Below the pieces are notes generated by a model. That model saw only the letters and a list, made by a program, of their open reading frames with translations. It searched no databases and was not told where the DNA came from. From a virus, in the IMG/VR virus record IMGVR_UViG_3300037963_004246, positions 1-54,861 of that record: a stretch of DNA of 54,861 nt; one strand, given 5' to 3'. The position numbers and the translations under genes were made by a program. Within the stretch, counting starts at the first letter, position 1, and each line of letters opens with the position of its first letter. Below are positions 10,419 through 18,527 of the stretch, piece after piece.

Positions 10419-10790
10419 TCACACGCTCCAATTATCTAAGAACTGTCTGATTCGCTCTATATCAATGTATTCACAGGTTATACCTGAATAGTTATCCCCA
10501 ACATCGAAGGATTCATACGTATGTTTGGAAACAGATAAATTGTATCCTTGTGGGGATATTGAGTCGTTAAACCAAACGTAAAGTCTTCTGTCTCCTGTAT
10601 CGTCTGTTATTTGTTTGTGTAATACTTCACCGTGTAAATCGTAGCACTTATACGGGACTGCTGGTTCTTGAAAGGGGGAAAAGTGGTTATGTGCTGTCAT
10701 AACCATTATAGCCAAAAGGACTGCTAATAAATTTGCTGTTCTTCCATCATCAGGTCTTGAGTCGCTGAACGTGTATGGTTCAACAATCAT
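10419..10790 (-). CDS. Small protein with one membrane segment
   Basis: 123 residues. Residues about 19-34 (ANLLAVLLAIMVMTAH) form a likely transmembrane or signal-anchor helix; the remaining 85 residues would lie on one side of the membrane and are rich in Asp and aromatics. It overlaps the upstream nuclease gene by 4 bp (ATGA). No family recognised; location in the virion/lysis block allows a role in entry or exit. Confidence 0.55.
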   Translation of the reverse strand: MIVEPYTFSDSRPDDGRTANLLAVLLAIMVMTAHNHFSPFQEPAVPYKCYDLHGEVLHKQITDDTGDRRLYVWFNDSISPQGYNLSVSKHTYESFDVGDNYSGITCEYIDIERIRQFLDNWSV

Positions 10791-11125
10791 CTCCGCCCCC
10801 CAAAGTATTCAACTGCATGGCCTTCTTCTATCAATTTAGCATTTACATTTATTGACCCGACTTTTAGTTCTCCTAAACATCTGCCAAATTTACCTACACC
10901 ATGAGATTTCAAAACGACTGTTTTTCCACCTACCAACTGTTCGAGCCTTTCTTTTGCGGCAAGCCCACGAATCTTCTCTTCTTTATCGCGTGTGCGAGAT
11001 TCAGGTGCGTTGATTCCGTGTAGCCTCACACGGACACTGTAATGAACCTTGAAACCTAAATCAATCCGCGCATCCACAGTGTCGCCATCAACGACTCGTA
11101 AGATTTCTGCTTGATATTCCCACAT
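10787..11125 (-). CDS. Thermonuclease-like (SNase) nuclease
   Basis: 112 residues from ATG 11125, preceded by GGGGTGATT. Core staphylococcal-nuclease motifs are all visible: VVDGDTVDARID (residues 11-22, calcium-binding Asp), RVRLHGINAPE (32-42, catalytic Arg and Glu) and GKFGRCLGEL (78-87, second catalytic Arg). The family hydrolyses DNA and RNA phosphodiesters. No signal peptide is visible, so it probably acts in the infected cell or virion, for example in host DNA degradation. Confidence 0.88.
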   Translation of the reverse strand: MWEYQAEILRVVDGDTVDARIDLGFKVHYSVRVRLHGINAPESRTRDKEEKIRGLAAKERLEQLVGGKTVVLKSHGVGKFGRCLGELKVGSINVNAKLIEEGHAVEYFGGRR

Positions 11126-11187
11126 TAGACAATCACCCCAAAGAAGCGGAGAACGGACACCCATATAGGGTGGCCGTCATATCGCAC

Positions 11188-11265
11188 TCACTCACCATCC
11201 GTTATGATTTTACAATCTATACAATTTCCAAGTGTGCAAAAGGAGCAGAAAATACTGTTATTCAT
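11188..11265 (-). CDS. 25-residue zinc mini-protein
   Basis: A short frame of 25 residues with two cysteine pairs (CSFC and CIDC), enough to bind one zinc ion. Its ATG overlaps the stop of the upstream gene as TGATG, the coupling pattern used widely in this genome. Too short for automatic callers. Function unknown. Confidence 0.45.
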   Translation of the reverse strand: MNNSIFCSFCTLGNCIDCKIITDGE

Positions 11266-11570
11266 CAAGCATCAACTCCGTCTGTGAAACCTGTTTGAGT
11301 TTTTAGATTTAGATAACATAACTTTAGTAGGTTGTTTTGGTCTGCTTCATTTGTTACATCGAGGTTAAATTGGTAATTAAATCCACCCACAGGTGATTTA
11401 TTCGCTGTATATTTTGACTCATCCACATAGACTAAACCACTGTATGTAATAACGAATGATTTATTCCCTTCTTCGTCATATATTTTGTTCATTACAAACT
11501 CTTTTATTACTGCGTGTGCAGTATTAAACGATACACCAATTCCTGTATCAAGACTAATTGTGAGAGCCAT
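11265..11570 (-). CDS. Small beta-rich virion protein
   Basis: 101 residues from ATG 11570 (MALTISLDTGIGVSF). This start, with short beta strands and an internal YSGLVYVDES and GGFNYQF, resembles small phage proteins found in tail or virion operons. The gene overlaps the preceding holin-like gene's 3' end closely (3 bp apart). No membrane segment. Function not known; structural role by context. Confidence 0.5.
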   Translation of the reverse strand: MALTISLDTGIGVSFNTAHAVIKEFVMNKIYDEEGNKSFVITYSGLVYVDESKYTANKSPVGGFNYQFNLDVTNEADQNNLLKLCYLNLKTQTGFTDGVDA

Positions 11571-11572
11571 AA

Positions 11573-11986
11573 TCATTCACCCTTTTTAGGCTTTTTACTT
11601 GTGATTTGGTAGGCTTCCATGTCGAGGCTGTGTTGCTTTTGCATTTCTTCTAATTTCAAGTCGTGAATTATTCTCAACTCTTCCATCTTGCGGGTGTGAT
11701 TTTCTAATGCGTCATGGGAAGCAACATCACCTGCTAATTGTTCCGGCAAGATGTTAATTTTAGCACCTTCTTTGCCCTTGAACAATTCAAGAACCGATGT
11801 GATTATCAGTAGTGCAGGACCACCCAATAACCCAATTACGGTTAATTGACTATCTGTTATATCTCTTTCTGCAACGATGGAGTAGTATGATGCGATAGCG
11901 GCTATCATCACCCACATAATTACAACCATAAACCCAAATACGAGCATTAGATACTCGTTGGGGTTGCCTAATTTCATCCTCGACAT
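11573..11986 (-). CDS. Putative holin (two membrane helices, cytoplasmic coiled coil)
   Basis: 137 residues. Two hydrophobic segments lie at about residues 13-34 and 46-65 with a short loop between them, followed by a 65-residue charged, coiled-coil-like and Lys-rich C-terminal tail. This is the layout of class II holins. A TATA element (TTTATAGCAG, 12017-12008) sits 31 nt before the ATG, so the gene may be transcribed separately from the portal message as a leaderless mRNA, as expected for timed lysis. Call is from topology, not homology. Confidence 0.55.
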   Translation of the reverse strand: MSRMKLGNPNEYLMLVFGFMVVIMWVMIAAIASYYSIVAERDITDSQLTVIGLLGGPALLIITSVLELFKGKEGAKINILPEQLAGDVASHDALENHTRKMEELRIIHDLKLEEMQKQHSLDMEAYQITSKKPKKGE

Positions 11987-12007
11987 GATATTTTGGCTTG
12001 AGTTCGC

Positions 12008-12017
12008 CTGCTATAAA
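12008..12017 (-). promoter_or_regulatory. TATA promoter of holin-like gene
   Basis: TTTATAGCAG on the minus strand, first base 31 nt from ATG 11986. It matches the TTTATAGACC-type boxes seen elsewhere in this window at the same distance from start codons. Confidence 0.55.
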
Positions 12018-12019
12018 CA

Positions 12020-12268
12020 TTACATCATGTTTATTGCGCCTGCACCACCTACTGCAGCAACTGCAAACATCATTAGAAGGCGTTTTAGTAGGTCAAAACC
12101 TTGTTGTAGTAATTCGTTGGTTTGCTCATTTACTGCAACCATGCTTGCGTGTGAAGTCTTTAGTTCAGTTAGCACTTCAGACATATTTTCAAGCACTTCT
12201 TCGTGCTTATCCAATCTATTCTCGAGTCTCTCTATTCTGAACTGTGTTATTTCTTCGTTGGTCGCCAT
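12020..12268 (-). CDS. Coiled-coil protein with C-terminal membrane anchor
   Basis: 82 residues from ATG 12268 (MATNEEITQFRIERLENR). Residues 8-45 form a heptad-like coiled coil; the final 20 residues (LLMMFAVAAVGGAGAINMM) are a membrane segment. It overlaps the 3' end of the portal gene by 53 bp. With the adjacent two-helix protein it could form a holin/antiholin or lysis-regulatory pair, which is inference from topology and adjacency. Confidence 0.6.
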   Translation of the reverse strand: MATNEEITQFRIERLENRLDKHEEVLENMSEVLTELKTSHASMVAVNEQTNELLQQGFDLLKRLLMMFAVAAVGGAGAINMM

Positions 12269-13586
12269 CTCTTGTGCTCTCCATTTCAACGATTTCTCTT
12301 GCTTCGTTGAGGCTGAGAATGCCTGCATTAAAGCCTTTGGTTGCGCGTTCCATCTTTTCGCTTGGAGATTCATCAACCAAATGGTTGAATACTAAGTGCG
12401 GAATATCGGACATAGTGTGTGCAATCCCCAACATCTCTAAGTGCTTTGAGAATAATTCTTTAGCGTGTGTAGCAACCACTACTTGAAGCCTCTTTATGCT
12501 TTGGAAAGACCAAATGTTAGCGTTGTATGTTGCGGCGAAGGTTGAACCTCGCTCTTGACCTGCTGCTACTCGGGGGACTTGCATTACAGCACTTATGTCT
12601 GCGTTTATACTATCTAAGAATCCGGTATTGTCGGGTATTGTGTTTGCTAAGTCTATGTGGTGCATTTCGACATAGTGAGGCAAAATTGGGATTTGGTCGC
12701 CACGCAGACTTCCTAATAGAGTCCCCACTTTGCTAATAATGTGTGAAAGCCTTTCTTGCTGTTCTCCTGGGTCTTGAATGTGTGCTGTAGCGTCTGAATG
12801 AATTGTTATGTATTGCTTTGTAAGGCTGTCTTCAAGGCTAATTCTATTATTTAGTGAGTTATACTTGGCTCTAATTGCTTGTTTTAGTGAACTGAATCTT
12901 GAACCACCCCAAACACCGTATGACTTTCTCCCCATAGTATCAGTAAACCAATTGCTACGGTAGTCTATTCTTAAATGCCAGATTTCATCGTTAGCCCATG
13001 CTTTCTGAGTATATTTTTGTTCTCTTAGGACATAGTAAGCAGGATTGATAATTGGGTTGGCTTCGTCTGCTACGAATGGGTATGTAGCACCGTCTGCTGT
13101 AAATCTTGAACGCTCATCAACGATTGTAATTTGCTTTACGGGGAGGTTTTGTATGTCTGTAATACCTTTACCCATAGTGCCTACAATTTTGTTAATGTCG
13201 TTTCCATAGACCATGAGGTTTCGCATGGCGTTAATCAATATATCATCGAAGTCTAATCTTTCTTCGACCAACTCTTTTATCGCCCTTCGTATTTTGCGAT
13301 TTTTACCCTTAGTGTAGTCAATCATCCAATCATTCGCAGAAAGGCTTACTGCACGAACAGCACCGTTCAATTCGGGGTCTAACTTTAGCATATCATCGTA
13401 AAGGTCGAAGTCGTTATCGTAGTTAGCGTTGAGTTGGAATTGTTCAGTATCACTAACTAAGTCTTTTACGCCAGCGATAGCAGCCATCCCACCTTCAACC
13501 TTTGAACCCACTATGTTTAGGGTAGTCCCATCTTCTATTTCTTGTGTTGCTTCAACTTCAACATCTAAGGTCTTGTATTTCGTCAT
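12216..13586 (-). CDS. Portal protein
   Basis: 456 residues from ATG 13586 (GGAGCTG upstream); an in-frame ATG at 13613 with its own GGAG is an alternative. It is the first gene of the virion operon and lies opposite the TerL block. Portal-like features: early LNGAVRAVSLSANDW helix, NLMVYGND, the DEIWHLRIDYRSNWF stem region, long helices around residues 240-330, and DSINADISAVMQVPRVAAG near the crown. It would form the dodecameric DNA channel to which terminase docks. Confidence 0.85.
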   Translation of the reverse strand: MTKYKTLDVEVEATQEIEDGTTLNIVGSKVEGGMAAIAGVKDLVSDTEQFQLNANYDNDFDLYDDMLKLDPELNGAVRAVSLSANDWMIDYTKGKNRKIRRAIKELVEERLDFDDILINAMRNLMVYGNDINKIVGTMGKGITDIQNLPVKQITIVDERSRFTADGATYPFVADEANPIINPAYYVLREQKYTQKAWANDEIWHLRIDYRSNWFTDTMGRKSYGVWGGSRFSSLKQAIRAKYNSLNNRISLEDSLTKQYITIHSDATAHIQDPGEQQERLSHIISKVGTLLGSLRGDQIPILPHYVEMHHIDLANTIPDNTGFLDSINADISAVMQVPRVAAGQERGSTFAATYNANIWSFQSIKRLQVVVATHAKELFSKHLEMLGIAHTMSDIPHLVFNHLVDESPSEKMERATKGFNAGILSLNEAREIVEMESTRDGDQRRNNTVQNRETRE

Positions 13587-13642
13587 TTTACGGCAGCTCC
13601 ATTTTGCTCGCATTTCTGCGTTAATTCTCCGTTTTCAGCTGG

Positions 13643-13678
13643 TGTGTTTAAGGGTTTCGTTTATTCTTTCAATTCTTT
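13643..13678 (-). promoter_or_regulatory. Portal-operon promoter and upstream repeat element
   Basis: On the minus strand, 13678-13658 reads AAAGAATTGAAAGAATAAAC plus a final G; a 20-of-21 match lies before the helicase gene at 31675-31695. Immediately downstream is CTTAAACACA (13652-13643), a weak TATA-like element. I infer an operator or activator site shared by the virion and replication operons. Confidence 0.5.
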
Positions 13679-13878
13679 ACTTTCTCGGATGAAGAAAATA
13701 AACGCAGCACTAAGGGGAATTTGTCTTAATTTTGTTTTTTCCATTAGGGCGTAGTTAAGCAATTCCTTTCTAAAGGTCTTATGGGAAAAGAAAGAATTAC
13801 AACAGACCGCAGCATTGCGACACATTATTTTTTTCGTGAGGCTGCATAAGAAATTAAAATAATTCATTTAAGAAAATC

Positions 13879-13888
13879 TTTAAGTAGG
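13879..13888 (+). promoter_or_regulatory. TATA promoter of metallophosphoesterase-terminase operon
   Basis: TTTAAGTAGG begins exactly 30 nt before ATG 13909, the spacing seen at other leaderless promoters here. The region 13,614-13,878 between the divergent operons otherwise holds no convincing gene; a 68-codon minus frame in it was rejected. Confidence 0.6.
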
Positions 13889-13908
13889 CTTCAGACTACC
13901 CTGTGTTA

Positions 13909-15282
13909 ATGCGGAAGGAAAGGGCCATTGAATTAGTGCTCAAGCACGAAGAAGAACACAAAACGGATGCGAGTCTTGCGAGATTCCTATTTTCGGAATA
14001 CGGAGAGAAGACTTTTGATGGGTGGAGATGTCTAATAAGCAGACATAGAGTCGAAAATAAGGAAAATCAAAATACATACGACTCCAAAAACGATATTTAC
14101 TACACTTATCTGAAAACTGCAAGCAGATTAGTAGCAGTTAGCGGTGAAGTCCATCGAGGAATGATGCTTGATTATTCGGATAGTATAGGAAATGGTCTTA
14201 CAGCGGCAGAAGTGTGTGCAAAACACGACTTCCCCACTCCCTGGTTTGGAGAATACCGTAGCATTCATGGTTGGAGTCATTCAATGCTACCTATAACTGA
14301 AGAGGAATTAGAAAATAGCACAGAAGAAGAGTTAATTGAATTGATGTTCAAGAAAAAGTCGTCTGTAACTCAAAAATTTGAATTGGAAAGTCAGAAAAGG
14401 GACAAGCAAGACGCTGAAAGGTGGAGAAATCTTCAAAATTCGATTCTAAAGCATATAAATACGCTTAAAGTGTCTAACAAAACACCAAAACCTGCTTTGA
14501 AGGCTAACAAAAACAAGAGGGACTACGCTTTAGTGGTTTCTCCTACTGATTTTCACTATGGAATGTTCGGTTGGGAAGATGAAACCGGAGAACCTTACAA
14601 TTTACAAGAGGCTGAAACCCGTTTAATGGAAAAAACCGAAAGATTGGTTGAAATGCTTACACATAAACCAGATAAGGTGATTGCTACTGTCGGTTCTGAT
14701 TGGTTTCACGTTGATAATCACTTAGGGACTACTACTAAAGGCACTACACAAGACATGGCAGGGACTCCAGCACAAATTTTGATGGGTGGGTTCGACCTCG
14801 CTCGCAGACACATAGAATTATTGCGTTGTATAGCACCTGTTGAACTCATTTGTATGCCTGGAAATCACGATAGACATTCCACCTTAGCCCTAATGATGTA
14901 TCTCCAAGCAGCATTCAACCATTGTGACGATGTTTCTGTGATTGTTGATGCAAAACCACGCCAATACTGCTACTACGGCAGCACATTGATAGGATTTACG
15001 CATGGTGACGGAAAATCGCTTAGAACACTTCCTCAAATCATGGCTACAGAACAAAGAAAGGAATGGGGGGAACACCGATACCACATTTGGTTTCACGGAC
15101 ACCTTCACCACAGAAAGTCTGAAGAAAGAGGCGGTTGTATGATTATCCAAATGCCGAGCCTATCAGGTGAAGACCGTTGGCACTCATTAAATGGTTATGT
15201 GACTAATTCTGCTGGTCTTGCAGCATATATCATTGATAAGGAAGAAGGTTTAGTATCTTCACTGTTCGCTCCGGTGGCTTAA
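13909..15282 (+). CDS. Metallophosphoesterase with N-terminal helix-turn-helix-like region
   Basis: 457 residues from ATG 13909; a GTG two codons upstream is less consistent with the promoter spacing. The C-terminal 240 residues carry the calcineurin-like metal motifs in order: SPTDFHYG, VGSDWFHVDN, MPGNHDRH and FHGHLHHRKS, so two metals can be bound and catalysis is likely. The N-terminal 150 residues are helical, with a charged region resembling small-terminase DNA-binding domains. Such phosphoesterases often sit next to terminase genes in marine phages; whether it trims DNA ends or acts on nucleotides is not known. Confidence 0.85.
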   Translation: MRKERAIELVLKHEEEHKTDASLARFLFSEYGEKTFDGWRCLISRHRVENKENQNTYDSKNDIYYTYLKTASRLVAVSGEVHRGMMLDYSDSIGNGLTAAEVCAKHDFPTPWFGEYRSIHGWSHSMLPITEEELENSTEEELIELMFKKKSSVTQKFELESQKRDKQDAERWRNLQNSILKHINTLKVSNKTPKPALKANKNKRDYALVVSPTDFHYGMFGWEDETGEPYNLQEAETRLMEKTERLVEMLTHKPDKVIATVGSDWFHVDNHLGTTTKGTTQDMAGTPAQILMGGFDLARRHIELLRCIAPVELICMPGNHDRHSTLALMMYLQAAFNHCDDVSVIVDAKPRQYCYYGSTLIGFTHGDGKSLRTLPQIMATEQRKEWGEHRYHIWFHGHLHHRKSEERGGCMIIQMPSLSGEDRWHSLNGYVTNSAGLAAYIIDKEEGLVSSLFAPVA

Positions 15283-15405
15283 ATGTTTGAAAGTAGCGTA
15301 AGGTGTAAAGAGTGTGGCTGGTATGCTAAAAGAATGCTACGAGAGAAAGTGCTAAAAGGAGAATGCCCCCACTGTGGAGCATACAAAGGGTTGAAGCCAT
15401 GCTAA
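15283..15405 (+). CDS. 40-residue zinc-ribbon mini-protein before TerL
   Basis: ATG 15283 directly follows the phosphoesterase stop. Two pairs, CKEC and CPHC, spaced about 22 residues apart, form a zinc ribbon. The stop overlaps the TerL start by 7 nt (ATGCTAA). Position between phosphoesterase and TerL suggests a packaging accessory or transcription factor, but this is only positional. Confidence 0.6.
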   Translation: MFESSVRCKECGWYAKRMLREKVLKGECPHCGAYKGLKPC

Positions 15406-16877
15406 CCGGATTTAATTTAGAGCGCTCAAAGAGAGACATTCGTTTTTTCTATGAGTGGTGCGGCTATACGTGGGGCGACCACATAGGCGAATGGATGGAT
15501 ATGTTCGGCGATAGAAAAGGTGCTGAAGTGCATCGTGTTTGTATTATTGCACCTCGTGACCACTCAAAATCAACAACTCTTAGAATGAAGATACTTCACC
15601 ACGTTTTATTCGATAAGTGGCGTGATAAGCCCTTTACAGTTTGGTTATTTTCAGCATCTAAGGATTTGGCTGCAAGAAGGCTCGAAGAAATGAAAGAGGA
15701 CTTGAAGCGACATGAAGAATTGCGTAAATTCTTGCATCCCCGTCTTGGGACTAAATTAGAATTGAGGCTTACAAATGGTGCTGTAGTTAGAGCGACGGGT
15801 GTTGGTGCTGCTATTCGTGGTGAGCACCCCGCTGCAATTATTCTTGATGACGTATTAGACGACATGGGCGATATGAACCACGAGGGAATCAGACATTGGT
15901 TTAGAAAGAAAGTGACCCCGATGCTATCCCCCCAAACCAGCATTTATTGTGTTGGAACACCAATGAGCCTAAATGACCTATACCACACCGAAATGTTGGA
16001 AAATAAAACATGGAAATCGGGAACATGGTCTGCTTTGCCTAATTGGGAAGAGCATAGGTCAGACCCATCTGTGGAATTAAAATGTTTGTGGCCTGAATAC
16101 AGGCCCTTGAATTTCTTGCTTGAACAAAAAGAGGCTATGGGTGAATTGGCTTTTGTGCAGGAATATTTGTGTAAGGTGGTTGATGATGAATCTGCTGTCT
16201 ATAAACGTGAGCACTTGCGTAAAAATATGGATATGGAAAAAACAATTGCTTGGGATTCACAAGAAGGGGGGAAGTATGTTATTGGTTTTGACCCAGCACA
16301 AGGTTTGGGTCGTGACTATTCGGTTATGGTCGTTCTTAGGCAGGATGAACAAGGCCAAATACACTTCGTCAATATGTGGCGACGTAATGACTTCAACCCT
16401 GATAAACAGTGTCAGGTAATAGGTGAATGGGTAAATAAATTCGGCAAGTGTCCTCTCGCTGCTGAAGACGTAGGTTTTCAAAGACTTTATCAAAGTCTGT
16501 TAGAAAGAATGGGCTATGTAATAGAATACAGACCGAGCAAGGTAGGGAACAAAGGGCTAAAACAAGGATTGTTGAATAGGGTTCGTGTTTGGTTCGAGCA
16601 GGGAAAGGTTCATTGGCCTTATGGGGATATTGAAACCCGTAATGTGGTAAATCAATTGCTCGATGAGTTCGATGCTCATGTTTGGAAGGCTGGCGATATT
16701 CACGATGTAGGAAAACACAACGATACTGTTATGGCTTTTGCTCACGCCATAGACCAATTCGATTCATTGAAGGGAGAAACAGTAACCTTCGCAAGTAGTA
16801 TAGATAAAGGAGAATGGATGGGTGGAAGACAAGCGCAACCCAGCCGAAACAACTCCCGCTACCCAGGATTATTTTAG
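15399..16877 (+). CDS. Terminase large subunit (TerL)
   Basis: 492 residues from ATG 15399, chosen for its overlap with the upstream stop. ATPase: Walker A variant APRDHSKST (residues 51-59), Walker B AAIILDD (145-151), coupling CVGTP. RNase H-like nuclease: IGFDPAQGLGRDYS, LAAEDVGF and KHNDTVMAFAHA supply the metal-binding acidic residues. It pumps and cuts concatemeric DNA at the portal. Its end is followed by about 500 nt without a gene. Confidence 0.93.
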   Translation: MLTGFNLERSKRDIRFFYEWCGYTWGDHIGEWMDMFGDRKGAEVHRVCIIAPRDHSKSTTLRMKILHHVLFDKWRDKPFTVWLFSASKDLAARRLEEMKEDLKRHEELRKFLHPRLGTKLELRLTNGAVVRATGVGAAIRGEHPAAIILDDVLDDMGDMNHEGIRHWFRKKVTPMLSPQTSIYCVGTPMSLNDLYHTEMLENKTWKSGTWSALPNWEEHRSDPSVELKCLWPEYRPLNFLLEQKEAMGELAFVQEYLCKVVDDESAVYKREHLRKNMDMEKTIAWDSQEGGKYVIGFDPAQGLGRDYSVMVVLRQDEQGQIHFVNMWRRNDFNPDKQCQVIGEWVNKFGKCPLAAEDVGFQRLYQSLLERMGYVIEYRPSKVGNKGLKQGLLNRVRVWFEQGKVHWPYGDIETRNVVNQLLDEFDAHVWKAGDIHDVGKHNDTVMAFAHAIDQFDSLKGETVTFASSIDKGEWMGGRQAQPSRNNSRYPGLF

Positions 16878-17394
16878 TGTGTCGAGCAGCACTGTGGGAT
16901 AAGCCGAAGGGGGGAAGGTAATATGCTGCCCGACTATTACAGCGTGTGCTGCAGACTACTTAAGCATTTTCTTATATAGTAGCCAAGAAAAAATTTTCTC
17001 AAAAATTCCTGCAGGCTGTGGGCGTTGTAAGATACGTCGGTTTTTCGATTTTTGGCGACTTACTATATAAGGTTGACGCCACCAACCTTAATAAGGGGCA
17101 TCCCCATTTTCACTTTGCCCCGCTACGGACGGGGAAGTGGTAGGCGTGTAGTATAACTATACGTTGTATTGGGTGAAAACCTTCGTGAAGGGTTAGTATT
17201 CCATGTATGGGTTGAATCGGCTTCGCAATGAATCGCTAACATTTCATTCCGAAGATAAAATGCGGGTCGGTGTTTGTGGTCGCGAATGAAATAAACGTCA
17301 ATACTTCGGCGGGATTTCCCAACAAAAAATCCACCGGAAGGGTCTTCGGATGCGACAAAAAAATAGACAAAACCACAAACGAATAAAAGGTAAA
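16878..17394. other. Non-coding region at the left border of the word-free segment
   Basis: No credible gene. It contains a cluster of CTGCAG-like words (16,949-17,017), a TATA-like inverted pair (16,971 and 17,071), A/T tracts (AAGAAAAAATTTTCTC), and after 17,018 the start of the CAG/GAG-free segment with small hairpins such as CCCCG-N7-CGGGG near 17,119-17,135 and CCTTC-GT-GAAGG near 17,180. Candidate origin, boundary or ncRNA locus. Confidence 0.6.
16971..17071. repeat. Inverted repeat of facing TATA elements
   Basis: CTTATATAGTA at 16971-16981 is mirrored by its reverse complement ending at 17071. The similarity extends inward (GCCAAGAAAAA against GTCGCCAAAAAT). The two boxes point at each other across about 80 bp with no start codon at the usual 30-nt distance. 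The last CTG before the word-free segment (17,015) lies between them. Confidence 0.6.
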
Positions 17395-17811
17395 ATGGAA
17401 GTGGAAATCATGGTTGACTATACCAAACAATTGATTGAAACCCCAAAACATGAACCAAAGGCTAAGGGTAGTAAAAGCCGTCAAAGCGCGCAAAGAACCC
17501 CTTATTCGACGCAAAAAATGTTCTACAACAATTTGCGACGAACATACGTGGCCTATCGGGACAATGTGGAAGATTGCGAAAAGGCGAAAGCCGAAGCCGC
17601 AAAGGTGAAGGGTGCGAAAGCCGAAATCACCTTGTCGAAAGACATGAAATCCCACATGACGGCCGCCCTTCAAGGTGCGCTAATGTCCCTAAATGGTGCA
17701 TACACCCGCCCCGATAAGGCCGGTGTTCGAATCCAAAACCTTAGCAATAAGCAATTGGACAAGACGATTCGGGAAGTGAATGACCTTTGCACCCGAATTG
17801 AAGCACTATGA
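17395..17811 (+). CDS. Lys-rich helical protein of the word-free segment
   Basis: 138 residues from ATG 17395 (AAAGGTAAA upstream); ATG 17410 is a possible alternative. Residues 10-40 are basic and disordered-looking, residues 45-85 are a long charged helix (AKAEAAKVKGAKAEI), and the end forms another helix (KQLDKTIREVNDL). Every Glu is GAA, every Gln CAA, and no Leu is CTG or CTC, unlike neighbouring genes. No family recognised. The pattern suits a nucleic-acid-binding protein, which is inference. Confidence 0.65.
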   Translation: MEVEIMVDYTKQLIETPKHEPKAKGSKSRQSAQRTPYSTQKMFYNNLRRTYVAYRDNVEDCEKAKAEAAKVKGAKAEITLSKDMKSHMTAALQGALMSLNGAYTRPDKAGVRIQNLSNKQLDKTIREVNDLCTRIEAL

Positions 17812-18129
17812 TGGTTCGACCATTGGGATGACTTTCAAATGCACCCCACGATAGATTAGACACGGTGGGGGTGTGGGTAGTGGTGGATGGGACACCACAT
17901 GGGGACACCCACACGATAAAGGCGAAGGAACGGAATACGTAAGGGTCGGGGGGGTATATCCCCCCCGATACCGATAAACCACCAACAAGATGGCGTGAAG
18001 GGTTGATGCCCTAAACACCGGATTGGGGTTGCCCCTACGGGGCATTTGTGCTACCATAGCGAATAGGGCCAATGAACGGTTAGAATACCAAACAAGCCAA
18101 ACACAACAAGCGTAGCGACCCAACCGGAA
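17812..18129 (+). other. Non-coding stretch with strong G/C hairpins
   Basis: No gene recognised. Contains a perfect 8-bp stem with a five-base loop (C then seven G, TATAT, seven C then G; 17,947-17,967), a smaller TGCCCC-TAC-GGGGCA hairpin near 18,030-18,045, and G/C-rich strings such as GGTGGGGGTGTGGGTAGTGG. It also lacks all CAG, CTG, GAG and CTC words. Could be a terminator, an RNA element or origin-like structure. Confidence 0.5.
17947..17967. terminator. G7/C7 hairpin
   Basis: Eight-base-pair stem of C+G7 against C7+G, loop TATAT. No T-tract follows, so a terminator role is uncertain; it may instead be a structural element in RNA or single-stranded DNA. Confidence 0.4.
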
Positions 18130-18402
18130 ATGTTTGCCGGAAGCGGATATAGCAATGACGATATAGACAACAATGACGACACCAAACCGAACCACCACTT
18201 CATGCGGCTTAATTGGCCGTGTGTAAATTGCGGAACACAAGTCAAGGACACCGAAGGGGATTACTTCGGAAGGCTTGGCTTCCTACCGGAAGGCGCATAC
18301 GATGAAATGTATGAACACTACTTTAACGGTAGGGTGTGGTGTGTAGGGTGCATGGCTAAAAGCGGACTATTCAAGAACCATAACGGGGGTGATAAACAAT
18401 GA
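18130..18402 (+). CDS. Zinc-ribbon protein of the word-free segment
   Basis: 90 residues from ATG 18130; ATG 18202 is an alternative because no clear Shine-Dalgarno precedes either. Residues 30-35 contain CVNC and residues 71-75 CVGC, making a likely zinc ribbon around an aromatic centre (DEMYEHYFNGRVWC). The N-terminal 25 residues are Asp/Asn-rich. Its stop overlaps the next start as ATGA. Codons avoid CAG, GAG, CTG and CTC. Confidence 0.6.
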   Translation: MFAGSGYSNDDIDNNDDTKPNHHFMRLNWPCVNCGTQVKDTEGDYFGRLGFLPEGAYDEMYEHYFNGRVWCVGCMAKSGLFKNHNGGDKQ

Positions 18403-18527
18403 TTAGGAACAAGTGTAGCAAGTGTGGGGGATGGGATTCATCCGTCCCCCACAAGTGGCGGGTGATAAACGGCCAATACATCAAATCCATAGGCGTGTGC
18501 CGACAATGCGAAAAGGGGGTGAATTGA
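18399..18527 (+). CDS. 42-residue zinc-ribbon protein
   Basis: ATG 18399 overlaps the previous stop (ATGA) and is preceded by GGGGGTGAT, an A-to-G variant of the canonical GGAGGTGAT that would otherwise contain GAG. Cys pairs CSKC and CRQC define a zinc ribbon. Role unknown, probably DNA/RNA or protein binding. Confidence 0.65.
   Translation: MIRNKCSKCGGWDSSVPHKWRVINGQYIKSIGVCRQCEKGVN

Noticed and set aside
13661-13867. 68-codon minus frame between divergent operons
   Set aside because: Overlaps both the operator-like repeat and the plus promoter region; composition is unlike neighbours.
17236-17673. 145-codon minus frame opposite the 17,395 gene
   Set aside because: Low-complexity Phe/Leu/His translation without SD; the plus frame has a sensible composition and SD.
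17806-18240. 144-codon minus frame over the hairpin region
   Set aside because: Spans hairpins and overlaps a plus zinc-ribbon gene; no start signal.
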